This document shows positions 8,991-18,017 of a DNA stretch of 64,000 bases, piece by piece. The position numbers and the translations under genes were made by a program. Within the stretch, counting starts at the first letter, position 1, and each line of letters starts with the position of its first letter. The stretch spans positions 94,094 to 158,093 of the forward strand of contig CAVUUF010000006.1 in the NCBI GenBank assembly GCA_963744575.1. The letters run 5' to 3'. A model generated the notes under the pieces. The model searched no databases. It saw nothing but the letters and a program-made list of their open reading frames with translations, and was not told where the DNA came from. This DNA is from Palsa-504 sp963744575. Lineage in GTDB: Bacteria > Actinomycetota > Actinomycetes > Streptosporangiales > Streptosporangiaceae.

Positions 8991-10037
8991 TCATTCCGGC
9001 GGAGTAAGCGCCGTGGTGCCTGTGGCGACCGCAACCCGGCGGCCTCGGTAGGTGACTACAGCGCTGGCTATGCTCAGCTTTCTGCCTCGATGAGTGATGG
9101 AGCCGGTAGCGATCAGCTCCTCGCCCTCGACGCGGGTCGGGCGCAGAAAGTTCACCTTGAGATCCAGGGCGGTAAATCCGGTACCGGCGGGCGCAATCGT
9201 CTGGACCGCCGCCCCGCTCGCGCTCTTGGCGAGCAGGGCGATGACGCCTCCGAATACCGTTTCCAGCTCCTGCACCAGGCCTGAGTGCGCGGACAGCGAG
9301 AAAACGACCCGCCCCTCCTCGGCCGCTATCAGCCGGATGCCCGCATACCGGTCGATCGGAGCCGCTGGTATTTTCCCTTCGAGCTGTGCTGCGAGGATTT
9401 CGAGTCCGCTTAGCTGCTGGAGTTGCGCGCGGCCGACCGGGACAATCTGCGGCGCGGGTTCACGCAGCATGGCACCAGTCTCCGGTGACCGCATCGGGGG
9501 CAACCGTTCGCCGCCAGAGCGCGGCGGGACGACAGCTCCGGGAGCAAACAGAAAGTACCGCGAAGTGCTGTGGGCAACCGGCTGCCCTCCCTGGGCGACC
9601 ACCAGCCCCTCGGCCAGGGCGTTGCGCTCATCGGAGTAAATGACCCGGCTGTGCGCTGTAATCTCGGCGCCGCTGGGAGGCGGCTCGCCGAGCACCGTTA
9701 CCGAAAGCTCGGCCGTGGTGCACCCTCCCCCGGCAGGCAGCGTAGACACGACCGCGTAGAGATGGGCCATGTCGAGCAGGAAAGCGAAGATCCCAGGGTG
9801 CAGCCGTCCCTTGGGGCCGCAAAACCAGCCGCTGGCGGGCATCGCGATCGACGCCTCACCGTGCTGCAGGGCAACTAGCCTCCGCCCGCTCCAGTAGTGG
9901 ATCGGCGGCTGCGGGGACATTCCCTCGTGGATCTCGCGGAGCGCTTCCAGTCCGGGCACCGCTAGAATCCCCGCATCGAACACGCGGCCCTGCGCACGCT
10001 GCTCCCAGGTCCTCCCGGGCTGACCCTTGACGTCCAC
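8991..10037 (-). CDS. PaaI-type thioesterase with two hotdog domains
   Basis: This 348-residue protein appears to be two hotdog folds in tandem. The first spans about residues 40-165 (HPGIFAFLLDMAHLYAV helix, then TAELSVTVLGEPPPSGAEIT). The second spans about 225-345 (RYAGIRLIAAEEGRVVFSL, FGGVIALLAKSASGAAV helix, LDLKVNFLRPTRVEGEEL, and GRKLSIASAVVTYRGRRVA). The second copy has the complete PaaI/4HBT pattern for acyl-CoA thioester hydrolysis. The first is more divergent and may bind acyl groups or only support the fold. No signal peptide is seen. A set of inverted repeats lies upstream at 10.14-10.22 kb and may be its operator. Confidence 0.82.
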   Translation of the reverse strand: MDVKGQPGRTWEQRAQGRVFDAGILAVPGLEALREIHEGMSPQPPIHYWSGRRLVALQHGEASIAMPASGWFCGPKGRLHPGIFAFLLDMAHLYAVVSTLPAGGGCTTAELSVTVLGEPPPSGAEITAHSRVIYSDERNALAEGLVVAQGGQPVAHSTSRYFLFAPGAVVPPRSGGERLPPMRSPETGAMLREPAPQIVPVGRAQLQQLSGLEILAAQLEGKIPAAPIDRYAGIRLIAAEEGRVVFSLSAHSGLVQELETVFGGVIALLAKSASGAAVQTIAPAGTGFTALDLKVNFLRPTRVEGEELIATGSITHRGRKLSIASAVVTYRGRRVAVATGTTALTPPE

Positions 10038-10582
10038 TCCGTGTACTCCTTCCGCCGCATGCTGCCACAGTCAAGCGAAAGCCCGCAACCGGCCCGGCTA
10101 GCCACGGGGCTTGCGGCCTTGTCGGCAACCCGCTCGTTACCAATACCTGGCCTGGTATCCGGCCGGACCGATGTGTCGGCAAGCTGACAAGAATTGTGTC
10201 AGCTGGGTGACTGACAGCCACGTCGTTGTCCGGCACGCTAATGGCAGCTGGTCATTCCGGGCTGGCGACGAAAATGGGGCGGGCCGCTCCGCCTGGCCGT
10301 CACGGCCGGGCGGAGGGGCGGTACAGGCCGAAGGCGGTCAAGACGTTCTCGAGCGCCCGCGGGTACCACGGCATGCAGGCGGCGCGGACGGACGGGTCCG
10401 GACAATACTTGTGCGTTTGCGCGTATGAATAGGACTCAGATCGTCCCGTAGGGAGTCTCGTCAATGGACACACGCTATGGCCATGGCAGACCAGGTAATC
10501 CCATGGCTCGGCGTCGTTTTGCCCATCCGGGCTTCTCACCCTCATCGCGGCGGAGCCCCTTTTATCAGGCATGCTTGTAGCG
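10038..10582. other. Intergenic region between divergent thioesterase and MBL genes
   Basis: These 545 bases separate two divergent genes and should hold both promoters. Inverted repeats are listed separately at 10143-10216. The open frames in this stretch (for example 10300-10572 complement) have atypical composition and no recognisable domain, so no gene is called. Confidence 0.5.
10143..10216. promoter_or_regulatory. Candidate operator: inverted repeats upstream of the thioesterase gene
   Basis: AGCTGACA (10182-10189) and TGTCAGCT (10197-10204) are perfect 8-base inverted arms with a 7-base spacer. A third half-site CTGACA follows at 10211-10216. Just before them, ATACCTGGCCTGGTAT is a second short dyad near 10144-10158. 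Repeated half-sites 105-175 bases upstream of a gene start suggest a dimeric regulator. Which regulator is unknown. Confidence 0.5.
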
Positions 10583-11419
10583 ATGCGAGCTTATTTTTGC
10601 GGTACTCGCGGCTCGACACCCGTCAGCGGCGCCGAGCAAATGCACTACGGCGGGTATACCTCGTGCATCGGACTAGCCCATGCCGGGGAACCGCCGACGA
10701 TCGTGCTGGATGCGGGTACCGGGCTGCAGCAGCTGCCGCTCGCGCTGGGCGGCCGCCCGTTCCGCGGCACGCTCCTGCTCAGCCACTTGCACTGGGACCA
10801 CACCCACGGCATGCCGTTCTTCCGTAGCGGCACGCTTCCCGGCAACCGGGTCGACGTGTACCTGCCCGAGCAGGGAGCGGACCCGGAAGAACTACTGGCC
10901 CGGGCGATCTCACCGCCACATTTCCCGATCCGGCCCAAGCAGCTCGGCGATGGCTGGACCTTCAACGCCATTGAGCCCGGGCATCATGAGTTCGAGGGCT
11001 TCTCGGTGGACGCGCTGGAGATCCCGCACAAGGGCGGCCGCACGTTCGGGTACCGGGTCAGCGACCATTCCGCGACGCTGGCGTACCTTCCGGATCACAG
11101 CCCGATCTCCGTCGGCCCCGGCCCGGACGGCATTGGCGTCTATCACGACGCAGCCCTCACCCTGACCGGCGGCGCCGACCTGCTCGTGCACGATTGCCAG
11201 CACACCGCGGCCGAGCTGCCGCGGCTGGGCCTTCTCGGTCACTCGGCGGTTGAGTACGCCGTCGTGCTGGCGCAGCGCGCCCGCGCCCGGCAACTCGCGC
11301 TGTTCCACCACGACCCGTGGCGAACTGATGCCGAAATCGACGCCTTCGTGGCGCAGTACGCGACGGCGCCCGTCCGCGTCTTCGCCGCCCACGACGGCAT
11401 GGTCGTGGACCTCCCCTGA
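10583..11419 (+). CDS. MBL-fold metallo-hydrolase (PhnP/phosphodiesterase-like)
   Basis: This 278-residue cytosolic metal-dependent hydrolase begins with FCGTRGSTP, the usual opening of this MBL subfamily, so the ATG at 10583 is chosen over 10571. Metal ligands are HLHWDHTHG (about residue 70), a His in IPHKGGRTFGYR, an Asp/His pair in LLVHDCQHT, and a C-terminal His in FAAHDGM. The layout resembles PhnP-like cyclic phosphodiesterases and cAMP phosphodiesterase-like enzymes of about 270 residues. The substrate is not deducible. It is convergent with the cyclase gene downstream, so a link to cyclic nucleotide turnover is possible but unproven. Confidence 0.85.
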   Translation: MRAYFCGTRGSTPVSGAEQMHYGGYTSCIGLAHAGEPPTIVLDAGTGLQQLPLALGGRPFRGTLLLSHLHWDHTHGMPFFRSGTLPGNRVDVYLPEQGADPEELLARAISPPHFPIRPKQLGDGWTFNAIEPGHHEFEGFSVDALEIPHKGGRTFGYRVSDHSATLAYLPDHSPISVGPGPDGIGVYHDAALTLTGGADLLVHDCQHTAAELPRLGLLGHSAVEYAVVLAQRARARQLALFHHDPWRTDAEIDAFVAQYATAPVRVFAAHDGMVVDLP

Positions 11420-11580
11420 CCTGCGGGCCCGGCAAGGGTCGGCAAGTATGCTTGGGCCGCCCGCATCGCGGCGCCGGAGCGCCGGGCGTCAGGTTCCGCC
11501 AGATTCCAGCCAAGGGCTGGGTCCGGCGGTTGCGAGCGCTACGGTGACGCGGCCCCGCCCAGCTTCGATCAGCGATCACG

Positions 11581-14500
11581 CTACGAGGTCGCGCTCGCCG
11601 AGCGCAGGCGCTCGGTGAGCTGGCGCGCCCTTCGGGCCGAGACGACGTTTCCCTTGCGTTCGAAGAGCACCGCGGCTTGCTCGCCGAGGTCCGCGGCGTC
11701 GGCCGGAGTCCCGGCGAGCTCCCGGACCTCGGCGAAGTCCAGCAGCCCGTTGCCCTGCAAGTCAAGCTGGTCGGAGGTCTCGATGAGTGCCGTCGCGGCT
11801 GAGAGCAGCGACTCGGCCTCGCCAATTGCTCCTTGCCGGGCCTTGAGCTTCCCGCGTACGCAGCGCCAATGGAACTGGGAGGCGACGTCCTCCGGGGAGG
11901 CGAGCTGCTCGCAGATCCCGGCGAACTCGGCCGATTCGTCGTAGCGACCCTGCCGGTACAGGACGTCGGCGAGCAGGCCCGCGGTGGTCGAGATGTAGTT
12001 GCGCTCGCCCATCTCCTCAAGACGCCGGTAGTCCGCGCGCAACTCCGACTCGGCGGCAGTCAGGTCCCCGGTGAGCAGCTCGATGACAGACGATTTAAGC
12101 GACGTGAGTGCCGCAGTCAGGAGGTAGCCGAATTCCTCGAGCGAGGCCCGGCTGCGGTGATAGAGCAGGCGCGCACGCTCGAAGTCACCCCGCATCGCCT
12201 CCAGCTGGCCGATCGTGACCTCCGCGAGCGCTCTCGCCTTGCGGTCGCCCTCGGCCCGGGCGAGCACCTCCTCGCAGGTGGCGATGGCTTCGGAGATGGG
12301 CATCGGACCGTAGAGGGCAGAGATCGCGAGCGAGCCGAGGAAGCGGTGCGCGGTCACCTCATCCCCGGCGGCGGTTGCATGCCGGATCGTCCGCTCTGCT
12401 GCGGCGGCCGCGTCGGCGAAGCGGCCTCCCGTCCAATGCACGTAGGTGAGCAGACGGAAGGCCCGCACCAGAGCACGGTCGTCGCCCATCGCCTCGAGTT
12501 CGGGAATCTCCCGTTCCATGAGCTCAACCATGCTTTCCTGGCGCCCGATGCTCTCCTGCACAGCATGGGCATCGGTCGTGTAGCGCAGCTGCAGGAGGGC
12601 GAGTGCCGCCGCCCGGGCGATCCCGTTCTCATCGGCCAAAAGCGCCCGATCCACCGCCTCGTTCAGCATCGACTCGGCCTGCTCGAGTTCGCCCACGTCG
12701 ACCGCCGCCTCGCCGGCGTCGAGCAGGAGCAGCGCCCGGGCGGGGTCCTGCTCACCGAGCAGTGCGGCGGCTCGCTGCAGCAGGTTCGCCGCCGCCGGCA
12801 TGTCGCCGCGGGCCAGGGCGCGACGGCCCGCCGAGCTCAGGTACCGGGATGCCTCGGCGCCGACCCGCCGCCCGTGGTCATCGACCGGGCCGAGCTCGGC
12901 CCGGTAGCGAAACGACTGCTCGAGGTGGTAGCCGAGGATCTCCTCGTACTCGACGAGGCGGGACCGGAACGTGTCGGTGAGCCAGGCGGCGAAGCGTTCG
13001 TGCAGCCGGGCCCGGGTCCGCTTGAGCAGGCGCGCGTACGCCGTGTCGCGGACCAGGATGTGGCTGAAGTTGAAATCGTCGGCCGCGCCCGGCTCCGCCC
13101 GGCGGATGAGCTGTTTGTGGCATAGCGCGGCGAGCGGATGCTCGAGGTTGGCCTGAACGGAGCCGTTCTGCAGCAGCACCGATACCGCGCCGCTGGAGAA
13201 CTCCAGGCCGATCACCGAGGCCGACTCCACCACCCTGCGCTCGACCGATCCGAGGCGGTCTAGGCGGGCCCCCAGCAACGACGAGACGGTTCCGGGAACC
13301 GAGACGACCTCGGCGGCACCGGAGAAAACCCAGCGTCCCGCCTGCTCACGCAATAGCTCGTCGTCGATCAGCATGGAGAGCATCTGCTCGATGAACAGGG
13401 GGTTGCCTCCGGCGAGACGGAGGATCCGGCGCCTGAGCGGTCCGGACAGGCTTGCCTCGCCAAGGAGGTTCCGCACCACCAGGCCGCTCTCCTCGGGGGA
13501 GAGTTCCCCGAGCTCGATCTGAGAGGCCGCCCGCCGCCCAGCGGCGAAACTCGGCCGATCTTCGTGGAGCTCATGACGGGCCGCGCAGACGAGGAGGAGC
13601 GGCACTCCCAGCGAGGCGTCGAGGAGTTGTTCGATGAAATCGAGGAAGGTGGGCTCGGCCCAGTGGATGTCGTCGAAGACCACCACCAGCGGTCTGCGGC
13701 GCACCAGCTCCTGGAGGACCGTCCGGACGGCCCAGAACAGCTCGTCCTTGCCGTACTGCTGCTCCGAGAGGCCCATGATCGACTCGATGCGGCTGGTCGC
13801 GTCGGCCAGCCGCGCGCCGAAGCGGGACGCGAGCTTGGCGCGGGCGTCCTCCTCGCCGTCTTCCGGCACGATCCCGGCCGCCTGCCGGAACACCTCGGCC
13901 AGCGGCCAGTACGTGATGCCGTCGCCATAGGACAGGCAGCGGCTCTGCAGCACTACCGCCTCGTCGGCGAGGCTCCCCACGAAGTCCTCGATGAGCCGGC
14001 TCTTGCCGACCCCGGCCTCACCGAGCAGCGTGACGAGCCGGCACTCCGACCCGGCGACCGAACGACGGAACTCGGCGCCCAGGGCGGCGATCTCGCGGGC
14101 GCGCCCGACGAGCGGCAGGTCCGCCGGTCTAGTGCTCGTCGTCCCTTCGGCGACGGAGAGTAGCCGGTAGGCGGCGACGGGTTCCGGTTTGCCCTTCAGC
14201 ATCAAGGGCTCGACCGGCACGACCTCGACGGTATCCCGGACCAGCCGGTAGGTGGACTCGCCGATCAGGACCTCCCCAGCCGGGGCGGCCTGTTCGAGGC
14301 GGGCGGCGACGTTGACCGTGTCGCCGGTGGCGAGGCGCTGCGAGGCGCCGACCTCACCGGTGACGACTTCGCCGGTGTTGACGCCGGTGCGGTTCTCCAG
14401 GGTGACCCCGAACTCGGCCCGGAGGGTGACGTTGAGCTCCGCCAGCCCGTCGCGCATTCTGGCGGCCGCGCGCACGGCCCGCTGCGCGTCGTCCTCGTGC

Positions 14501-14805
14501 ATCCGGGGCAGGCCGAAGACCGCCATGATCGCATCCCCGATGTACTTCTCGATCGTCCCGCCATGGCCCTCCAGGACTGGCTTCATCGCCGAGAAGTAAA
14601 GCGCGAGCACCTCCCGCAGTGCCTCGCTGTCGAGCCGGTCGCCCAGCGCCGTGGAGTCCTTCAGATCGCAGAAGACGATGGTGACGGTCTTGCGGACCTC
14701 CTCCTGAGGCGGAGGCTGAACGGCGACAAGGACCGTTCCGCAGTAGCCGCAGAGCCGAAACCGGTCGGGGTTCTCCTCACCGCAGCCGGGGCACCTCTGC
14801 ACCAC
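11581..14805 (-). CDS. Zinc-ribbon / class III adenylate cyclase / AAA ATPase / TPR protein
   Basis: This is a 1074-residue signalling protein. Residues 1-25 form a zinc ribbon (CPGCGEEN...CGYCG). Residues 38-215 form a class III cyclase with metal Asp in FCDLKDST, the IEKYIGDAIMAVFG segment carrying Lys and the second Asp, and GDTVNVAARLE carrying the catalytic Asn and Arg. The Lys suggests ATP rather than GTP. Residues 230-500 form an AAA/STAND-like ATPase (Walker A GEAGVGKSR, Walker B VVFDDIHW). The rest is a helical TPR-like region. This architecture is known in actinobacteria as a cytosolic cyclase whose output is set by the ATPase/TPR sensor. The frame is intact. It is convergent with the MBL gene. 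Confidence 0.92.
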   Translation of the reverse strand: MVQRCPGCGEENPDRFRLCGYCGTVLVAVQPPPQEEVRKTVTIVFCDLKDSTALGDRLDSEALREVLALYFSAMKPVLEGHGGTIEKYIGDAIMAVFGLPRMHEDDAQRAVRAAARMRDGLAELNVTLRAEFGVTLENRTGVNTGEVVTGEVGASQRLATGDTVNVAARLEQAAPAGEVLIGESTYRLVRDTVEVVPVEPLMLKGKPEPVAAYRLLSVAEGTTSTRPADLPLVGRAREIAALGAEFRRSVAGSECRLVTLLGEAGVGKSRLIEDFVGSLADEAVVLQSRCLSYGDGITYWPLAEVFRQAAGIVPEDGEEDARAKLASRFGARLADATSRIESIMGLSEQQYGKDELFWAVRTVLQELVRRRPLVVVFDDIHWAEPTFLDFIEQLLDASLGVPLLLVCAARHELHEDRPSFAAGRRAASQIELGELSPEESGLVVRNLLGEASLSGPLRRRILRLAGGNPLFIEQMLSMLIDDELLREQAGRWVFSGAAEVVSVPGTVSSLLGARLDRLGSVERRVVESASVIGLEFSSGAVSVLLQNGSVQANLEHPLAALCHKQLIRRAEPGAADDFNFSHILVRDTAYARLLKRTRARLHERFAAWLTDTFRSRLVEYEEILGYHLEQSFRYRAELGPVDDHGRRVGAEASRYLSSAGRRALARGDMPAAANLLQRAAALLGEQDPARALLLLDAGEAAVDVGELEQAESMLNEAVDRALLADENGIARAAALALLQLRYTTDAHAVQESIGRQESMVELMEREIPELEAMGDDRALVRAFRLLTYVHWTGGRFADAAAAAERTIRHATAAGDEVTAHRFLGSLAISALYGPMPISEAIATCEEVLARAEGDRKARALAEVTIGQLEAMRGDFERARLLYHRSRASLEEFGYLLTAALTSLKSSVIELLTGDLTAAESELRADYRRLEEMGERNYISTTAGLLADVLYRQGRYDESAEFAGICEQLASPEDVASQFHWRCVRGKLKARQGAIGEAESLLSAATALIETSDQLDLQGNGLLDFAEVRELAGTPADAADLGEQAAVLFERKGNVVSARRARQLTERLRSASATS

Positions 14806-14918
14806 CCAAGCCTACGTCCGCGTCCTCCCCGCGGCCATTCTTGCCTCCGGCGGTCCCCAGGCGCAGGGAAGGCCAAAGACGCAGCGACCGGCGGCGGCCC
14901 GACGTGCACGGGCATAGG

Positions 14919-16253
14919 TCACCCGTGCCCGTAGGGATCCCCGAGAGAGAGGAACGTGACGACAACGTTGCCGGCATTGTCCTTATGGCGCGCCTGCACA
15001 CAAGGTGCCCCCTGGTCGCCCCAGCAGTCAGGCAGCAGGCCCGTGTTATAGGTGACGCCACCGATCGTGGCGGTTCCGGAGGTGCCGGGGAGCGCCGTGA
15101 ACGGCAATCGGGCGGCGTAGCAGATCTGCCAGGACGAAGCGCCGGGATGACCTGACGATTTCACCAGGGACTTGCTGATCTGGAGCGAGGCGGTGAGGGC
15201 GGCCGACAGAGGGGCACCAGCGCCGCTGACGAGAGCGAAGCCGAACACGTCCGAGACCGGCTTGTAGGTCCCGGCGCAGCTGAAGCTGACACCGCCCATC
15301 CCGGTCGTGATGAAGTCGCCCGGCGCAGCCGATGAGGTCGTGACGGTCCCGGACGTCGTGGCCGACGACGCTGATCCCGAGCATGTACTGGACGTGCAGG
15401 GCTGGATCTGATCGTCGATCGTGAACAGGTTTGAGGGTGCCGAGGTGGTGAAATCGGGCGCGCTCGCCACCAGGTCATACCCGACCCCTGCCTTGTTGAT
15501 CTGCAGGTTCCCGAAGTCGGCGACCCCGTTCGAGCTGGTAACCGTCGTGCTGCCGCTGAGCGTCCCGCCGCCTGGGTTGGCCTGGATCGAGACTGTCACC
15601 GGGGTGTTGCCGGCCGAGAAGTCCGCCGGGTTGAGGGCGGCCTTATTCGCGTCGCGCAGTTGCACGGCAAGTGGGGATCCCGTCGAGTTGAACCCGGTGA
15701 GGATGTTGGAGTTGACCGCTGTCTCGGCCGGCTCTCCGGTGAAAGCGAGGCTGCACTGCCCGGTGACCGACACACTGGGCGCAGAGGAGCTCCACCGGAC
15801 CTCGTTGGTCTCCCCCAAGCTGTCGACGCCGGACACCCCCCAGACCTCTGAGCTGGCGGCGGCGCACGGCGCCAGCGCCGTGACGTCGACGGTAAAGGTC
15901 CTCCCGCTGGGTTCATTCGGCAGGTTCAGCGTGACGGAGGAGGTAGGCAGCGCCGAGACCGTGGTCCCGCCCGGCCCAGAGGCACTGGTGATCACGAAAT
16001 GAACGGGGGCGGTGAACGTCAAGCTCCGCAGCGTCTCATGCTGGTCGTTGTTCGTTACCTGGAAGGCATAGACATCGCCCGTCCCCGCACCGGCAGACGC
16101 CGGATTGGCGGCCGGAGTGACAACGAAGCATCCGGAGCAGCGCGTGCCGGCGTATCCCGGCTGGGAGGGCAATGCGAAGAAGGCGATGCCGGCGACAAGA
16201 GCGCCGACACCGGACATCAGCCCGGAGTGGAAGAATCGCGATCTGCCGTTCAT
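14919..16253 (-). CDS. Secreted protein with Ig-like/invasin-like regions, function unknown
   Basis: This 444-residue protein has a signal peptide at about residues 1-35 (basic start, VGALVAGIAFFALP core, cleavage near GYAG). It shows Ser/Thr/Gly-rich beta-strand-like repeats, including DANKAALNPADFSAGNTPVTVSIQANPGGGTLSGST, here in two blocks, a pattern seen in bacterial Ig-like filamin/invasin segments. A C-terminal unit with four Cys (SFSCAGTY, QICYAAR, LPDCWGDQGAPCVQ) probably forms disulfides outside the cell. No enzymatic motif is seen. No sorting or membrane anchor is visible, so it is probably released or wall-associated. Confidence 0.65.
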   Translation of the reverse strand: MNGRSRFFHSGLMSGVGALVAGIAFFALPSQPGYAGTRCSGCFVVTPAANPASAGAGTGDVYAFQVTNNDQHETLRSLTFTAPVHFVITSASGPGGTTVSALPTSSVTLNLPNEPSGRTFTVDVTALAPCAAASSEVWGVSGVDSLGETNEVRWSSSAPSVSVTGQCSLAFTGEPAETAVNSNILTGFNSTGSPLAVQLRDANKAALNPADFSAGNTPVTVSIQANPGGGTLSGSTTVTSSNGVADFGNLQINKAGVGYDLVASAPDFTTSAPSNLFTIDDQIQPCTSSTCSGSASSATTSGTVTTSSAAPGDFITTGMGGVSFSCAGTYKPVSDVFGFALVSGAGAPLSAALTASLQISKSLVKSSGHPGASSWQICYAARLPFTALPGTSGTATIGGVTYNTGLLPDCWGDQGAPCVQARHKDNAGNVVVTFLSLGDPYGHG

Positions 16254-16700
16254 GGCAAGCCCCCTCTCTCGGAACGCGCACCGTCGATATGGCGTTGCGC
16301 AAGCCCCACACGGTCCCTCTTATCGAGAGGCTTAGCAGCCGAGGGGACTTTCGGCAACCCTTCAGCGCATATTCTCTGACAGTGGTCGGCAGACTGCACC
16401 AACCGACCGGCCGGAACCCCTGGCCACCGAGCCGGATCTGCTGGGACGAAAAGGCATCACGTGGTGCCTGCCGACCCGGCCAGTGGGACCACAGGCGGCC
16501 TGGGCGGCTACCCGATGAGCCCAGCGCTCTGACCATTTCAGCTAAATGCCGCCCGGCAGGCGAGGAGGTAGCGGCTCTCGATTTCGGCGGTAGCATGTGG
16601 GGAAGCCGTTTCCGTACCGCAGCCGGGAGCAAGCAGGGATTGATATCAAGTCGTCCTGGCCCCGGTAGGACAATCGGCTAGGCCCGGTAGGAGGCTAGCC
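16254..16700. other. Intergenic region between divergent secreted-protein and STAS genes
   Basis: This 447-base stretch should contain two divergent promoters. Near the STAS start the block CCCGGTAGGA occurs twice (about 16659 and 16683), with the second copy forming part of the ribosome site. No RNA or protein gene can be supported in it. Confidence 0.45.
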
Positions 16701-17444
16701 ATGGGCGAAGCGCTGACCATCGAGGTCCGGCACCAACAAGGCTGTGTGATCGTGTCCGTCGCCGGGGAGATCGACATTTCCACCGTGACCCCACTGCACG
16801 AGCGCCTTTTCGAAATGGCGGCCAGCGGCGCCCCGCTGGTGGTCGACCTAGAACAGGTTAGCTTTATCGACTCCGTCGGGCTCGCTACGCTGATGGGTGC
16901 GGCGAAGCGTGCCGCCGCGCATGGCGGCAGCCTGCAGGTGGCCTGCATGCTGCCGAAAATCCGCCAGTTGGTGCGCCTGGCCGGGCTGGACAGCCAGATA
17001 CCGCTGGCCCACACTCTGGACGAGGCGCTGACGTTCCGGGCGGCTACCTCGACGGACCCGCCTTCCTCGCCGGCTCAGCTGTGCTTGCCGTCCTTGGCGG
17101 CGCACGCCAGGCCCGCTTGCGATGATGGAGAAGAGCTCGCACGCGGCCTGGCTCACGTCAACAGGCAACGCTGGTCGCAGGGCGCGAGCCACGCCCGTTC
17201 GGTATCAGAGGGCCCTACGGCGGGTCCGGGTGGCGCCGGCCAGTTCGGTCAGGACGGTGGCGGTGGTGTCGAAGTCGAGGCAGGCGTCGGTGACGCTCTG
17301 CCCGTAGGCCAGGGTGGCCGGGGGTCCGGGGTCTTGCCGCCCGGCGCGCAGGAAGCTTTCCAGCATCACCCCGGCCAGGCCGGCCTCGCCGGCGGCGGCC
17401 GACGAACTGCGGGTGCGGGTCGTCCAGCCCGGCCCGGCCGGTGA
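16701..17444 (+). CDS. STAS-domain anti-sigma factor antagonist with an odd C-terminal tail
   Basis: Residues 1-112 are a SpoIIAA/RsbV-like STAS domain: VSVAGEIDISTVTPLHERL, VVDLEQVSFIDSVGLATLMG with the conserved phosphorylatable Ser, and LDSQIPLAHTLDEAL. Such proteins release sigma factors by binding their anti-sigma kinases. The ATG at 16701 has TAGGAGG upstream. The open frame continues about 135 codons past the domain. That tail is low-complexity Gly/Ala/Arg-rich and, from 17215, antisense to a GH43 remnant, so it probably results from rearrangement rather than being a real domain. A normal relative would end near 17050. No anti-sigma kinase gene lies nearby. Confidence 0.8.
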   Translation: MGEALTIEVRHQQGCVIVSVAGEIDISTVTPLHERLFEMAASGAPLVVDLEQVSFIDSVGLATLMGAAKRAAAHGGSLQVACMLPKIRQLVRLAGLDSQIPLAHTLDEALTFRAATSTDPPSSPAQLCLPSLAAHARPACDDGEELARGLAHVNRQRWSQGASHARSVSEGPTAGPGGAGQFGQDGGGGVEVEAGVGDALPVGQGGRGSGVLPPGAQEAFQHHPGQAGLAGGGRRTAGAGRPARPGR

Positions 17445-18017
17445 TGGACAGCCGCCCGGGCTCGGTCGTCGCGACCGACGCAGGGGTCGTCCGCACGGCC
17501 AGCCAGCCGGGATCCGTTAGCGCCGAGCCGCCGGCGAAGTCGAAGACCTCTTCCTCAACCGCGTCCCGCGGGGCCAGCCGCACCGTGGCCGGCTGCGGCC
17601 ATTCGTCCGCCACGACACGGGGGTGGTGAACGTTTCCCGGCCCAACGGCGAGAAGGCCTGGGTCAGCCCGAGCGGGCGCATGCCCAGCAGGACCAGGGCC
17701 GTGCCGCCGTCCGGCGTGTCCACCAGGTCGGCGTGCCCGGTGTTCTGGATCGGACAGGACGTGCTGCGCGCTGAGCACCGGGTTGGCCGGATGTCCCTCG
17801 AACGGCCCCTCGGGCGACAGCCCGCGGGCCACGCTGACGCTATGGCCCCGTTCGGTTCCTCCCTCGGCGATCAGCAGATACCACCAGCGGCCGCGGCGGT
17901 ACAGGTGGGGAGCCTCGGGGAACTTCAGCCCGGTGCCGGACCACAGTAGGCGTCGTCAGCCCGGACCACGCTGGGGTCGGGGTTGAAGCCGGGGACCAGC
18001 GGGTTCGGGAGCGTCAT
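17215..18017 (-). pseudogene. GH43 beta-xylosidase/alpha-L-arabinofuranosidase remnant with internal deletion
   Basis: The ATG at 18017 overlaps the stop of the GH3 gene, and the frame starts NPLVPGFNPDPSVVRADDAY, the classic GH43 opening with the catalytic-base Asp. It then jumps near 17957 to WSGTGLKFPEAPHLYRRGRW in another frame. That sequence is normally about 150 residues further on and carries the EAPH segment. Further pieces follow in shifted frames: GHSVSVARGLSPEGPFEGHP and GGTALVLLGMRPLGLTQAF. The gene is thus inactivated by a deletion plus later indels. It was once the second gene of a GH3-GH43 operon acting on xylo- or arabino-oligosaccharides. Confidence 0.82.

Noticed and set aside
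10300..10572. 90-codon minus-strand frame between thioesterase and MBL genes
   Set aside because: No ribosome site, atypical composition, no recognisable domain, and it overlaps the expected promoter area.
11833..13125. 430-codon plus-strand frame inside the cyclase/AAA/TPR gene
   Set aside because: Shadow of an intact 1074-residue protein with clear motifs.
11581..14805. Reading the cyclase/AAA/TPR protein as a STAND antiphage defence gene
   Set aside because: The zinc ribbon plus class III cyclase plus ATPase/TPR architecture is a known actinobacterial signalling type, and no effector or defence neighbours are present.
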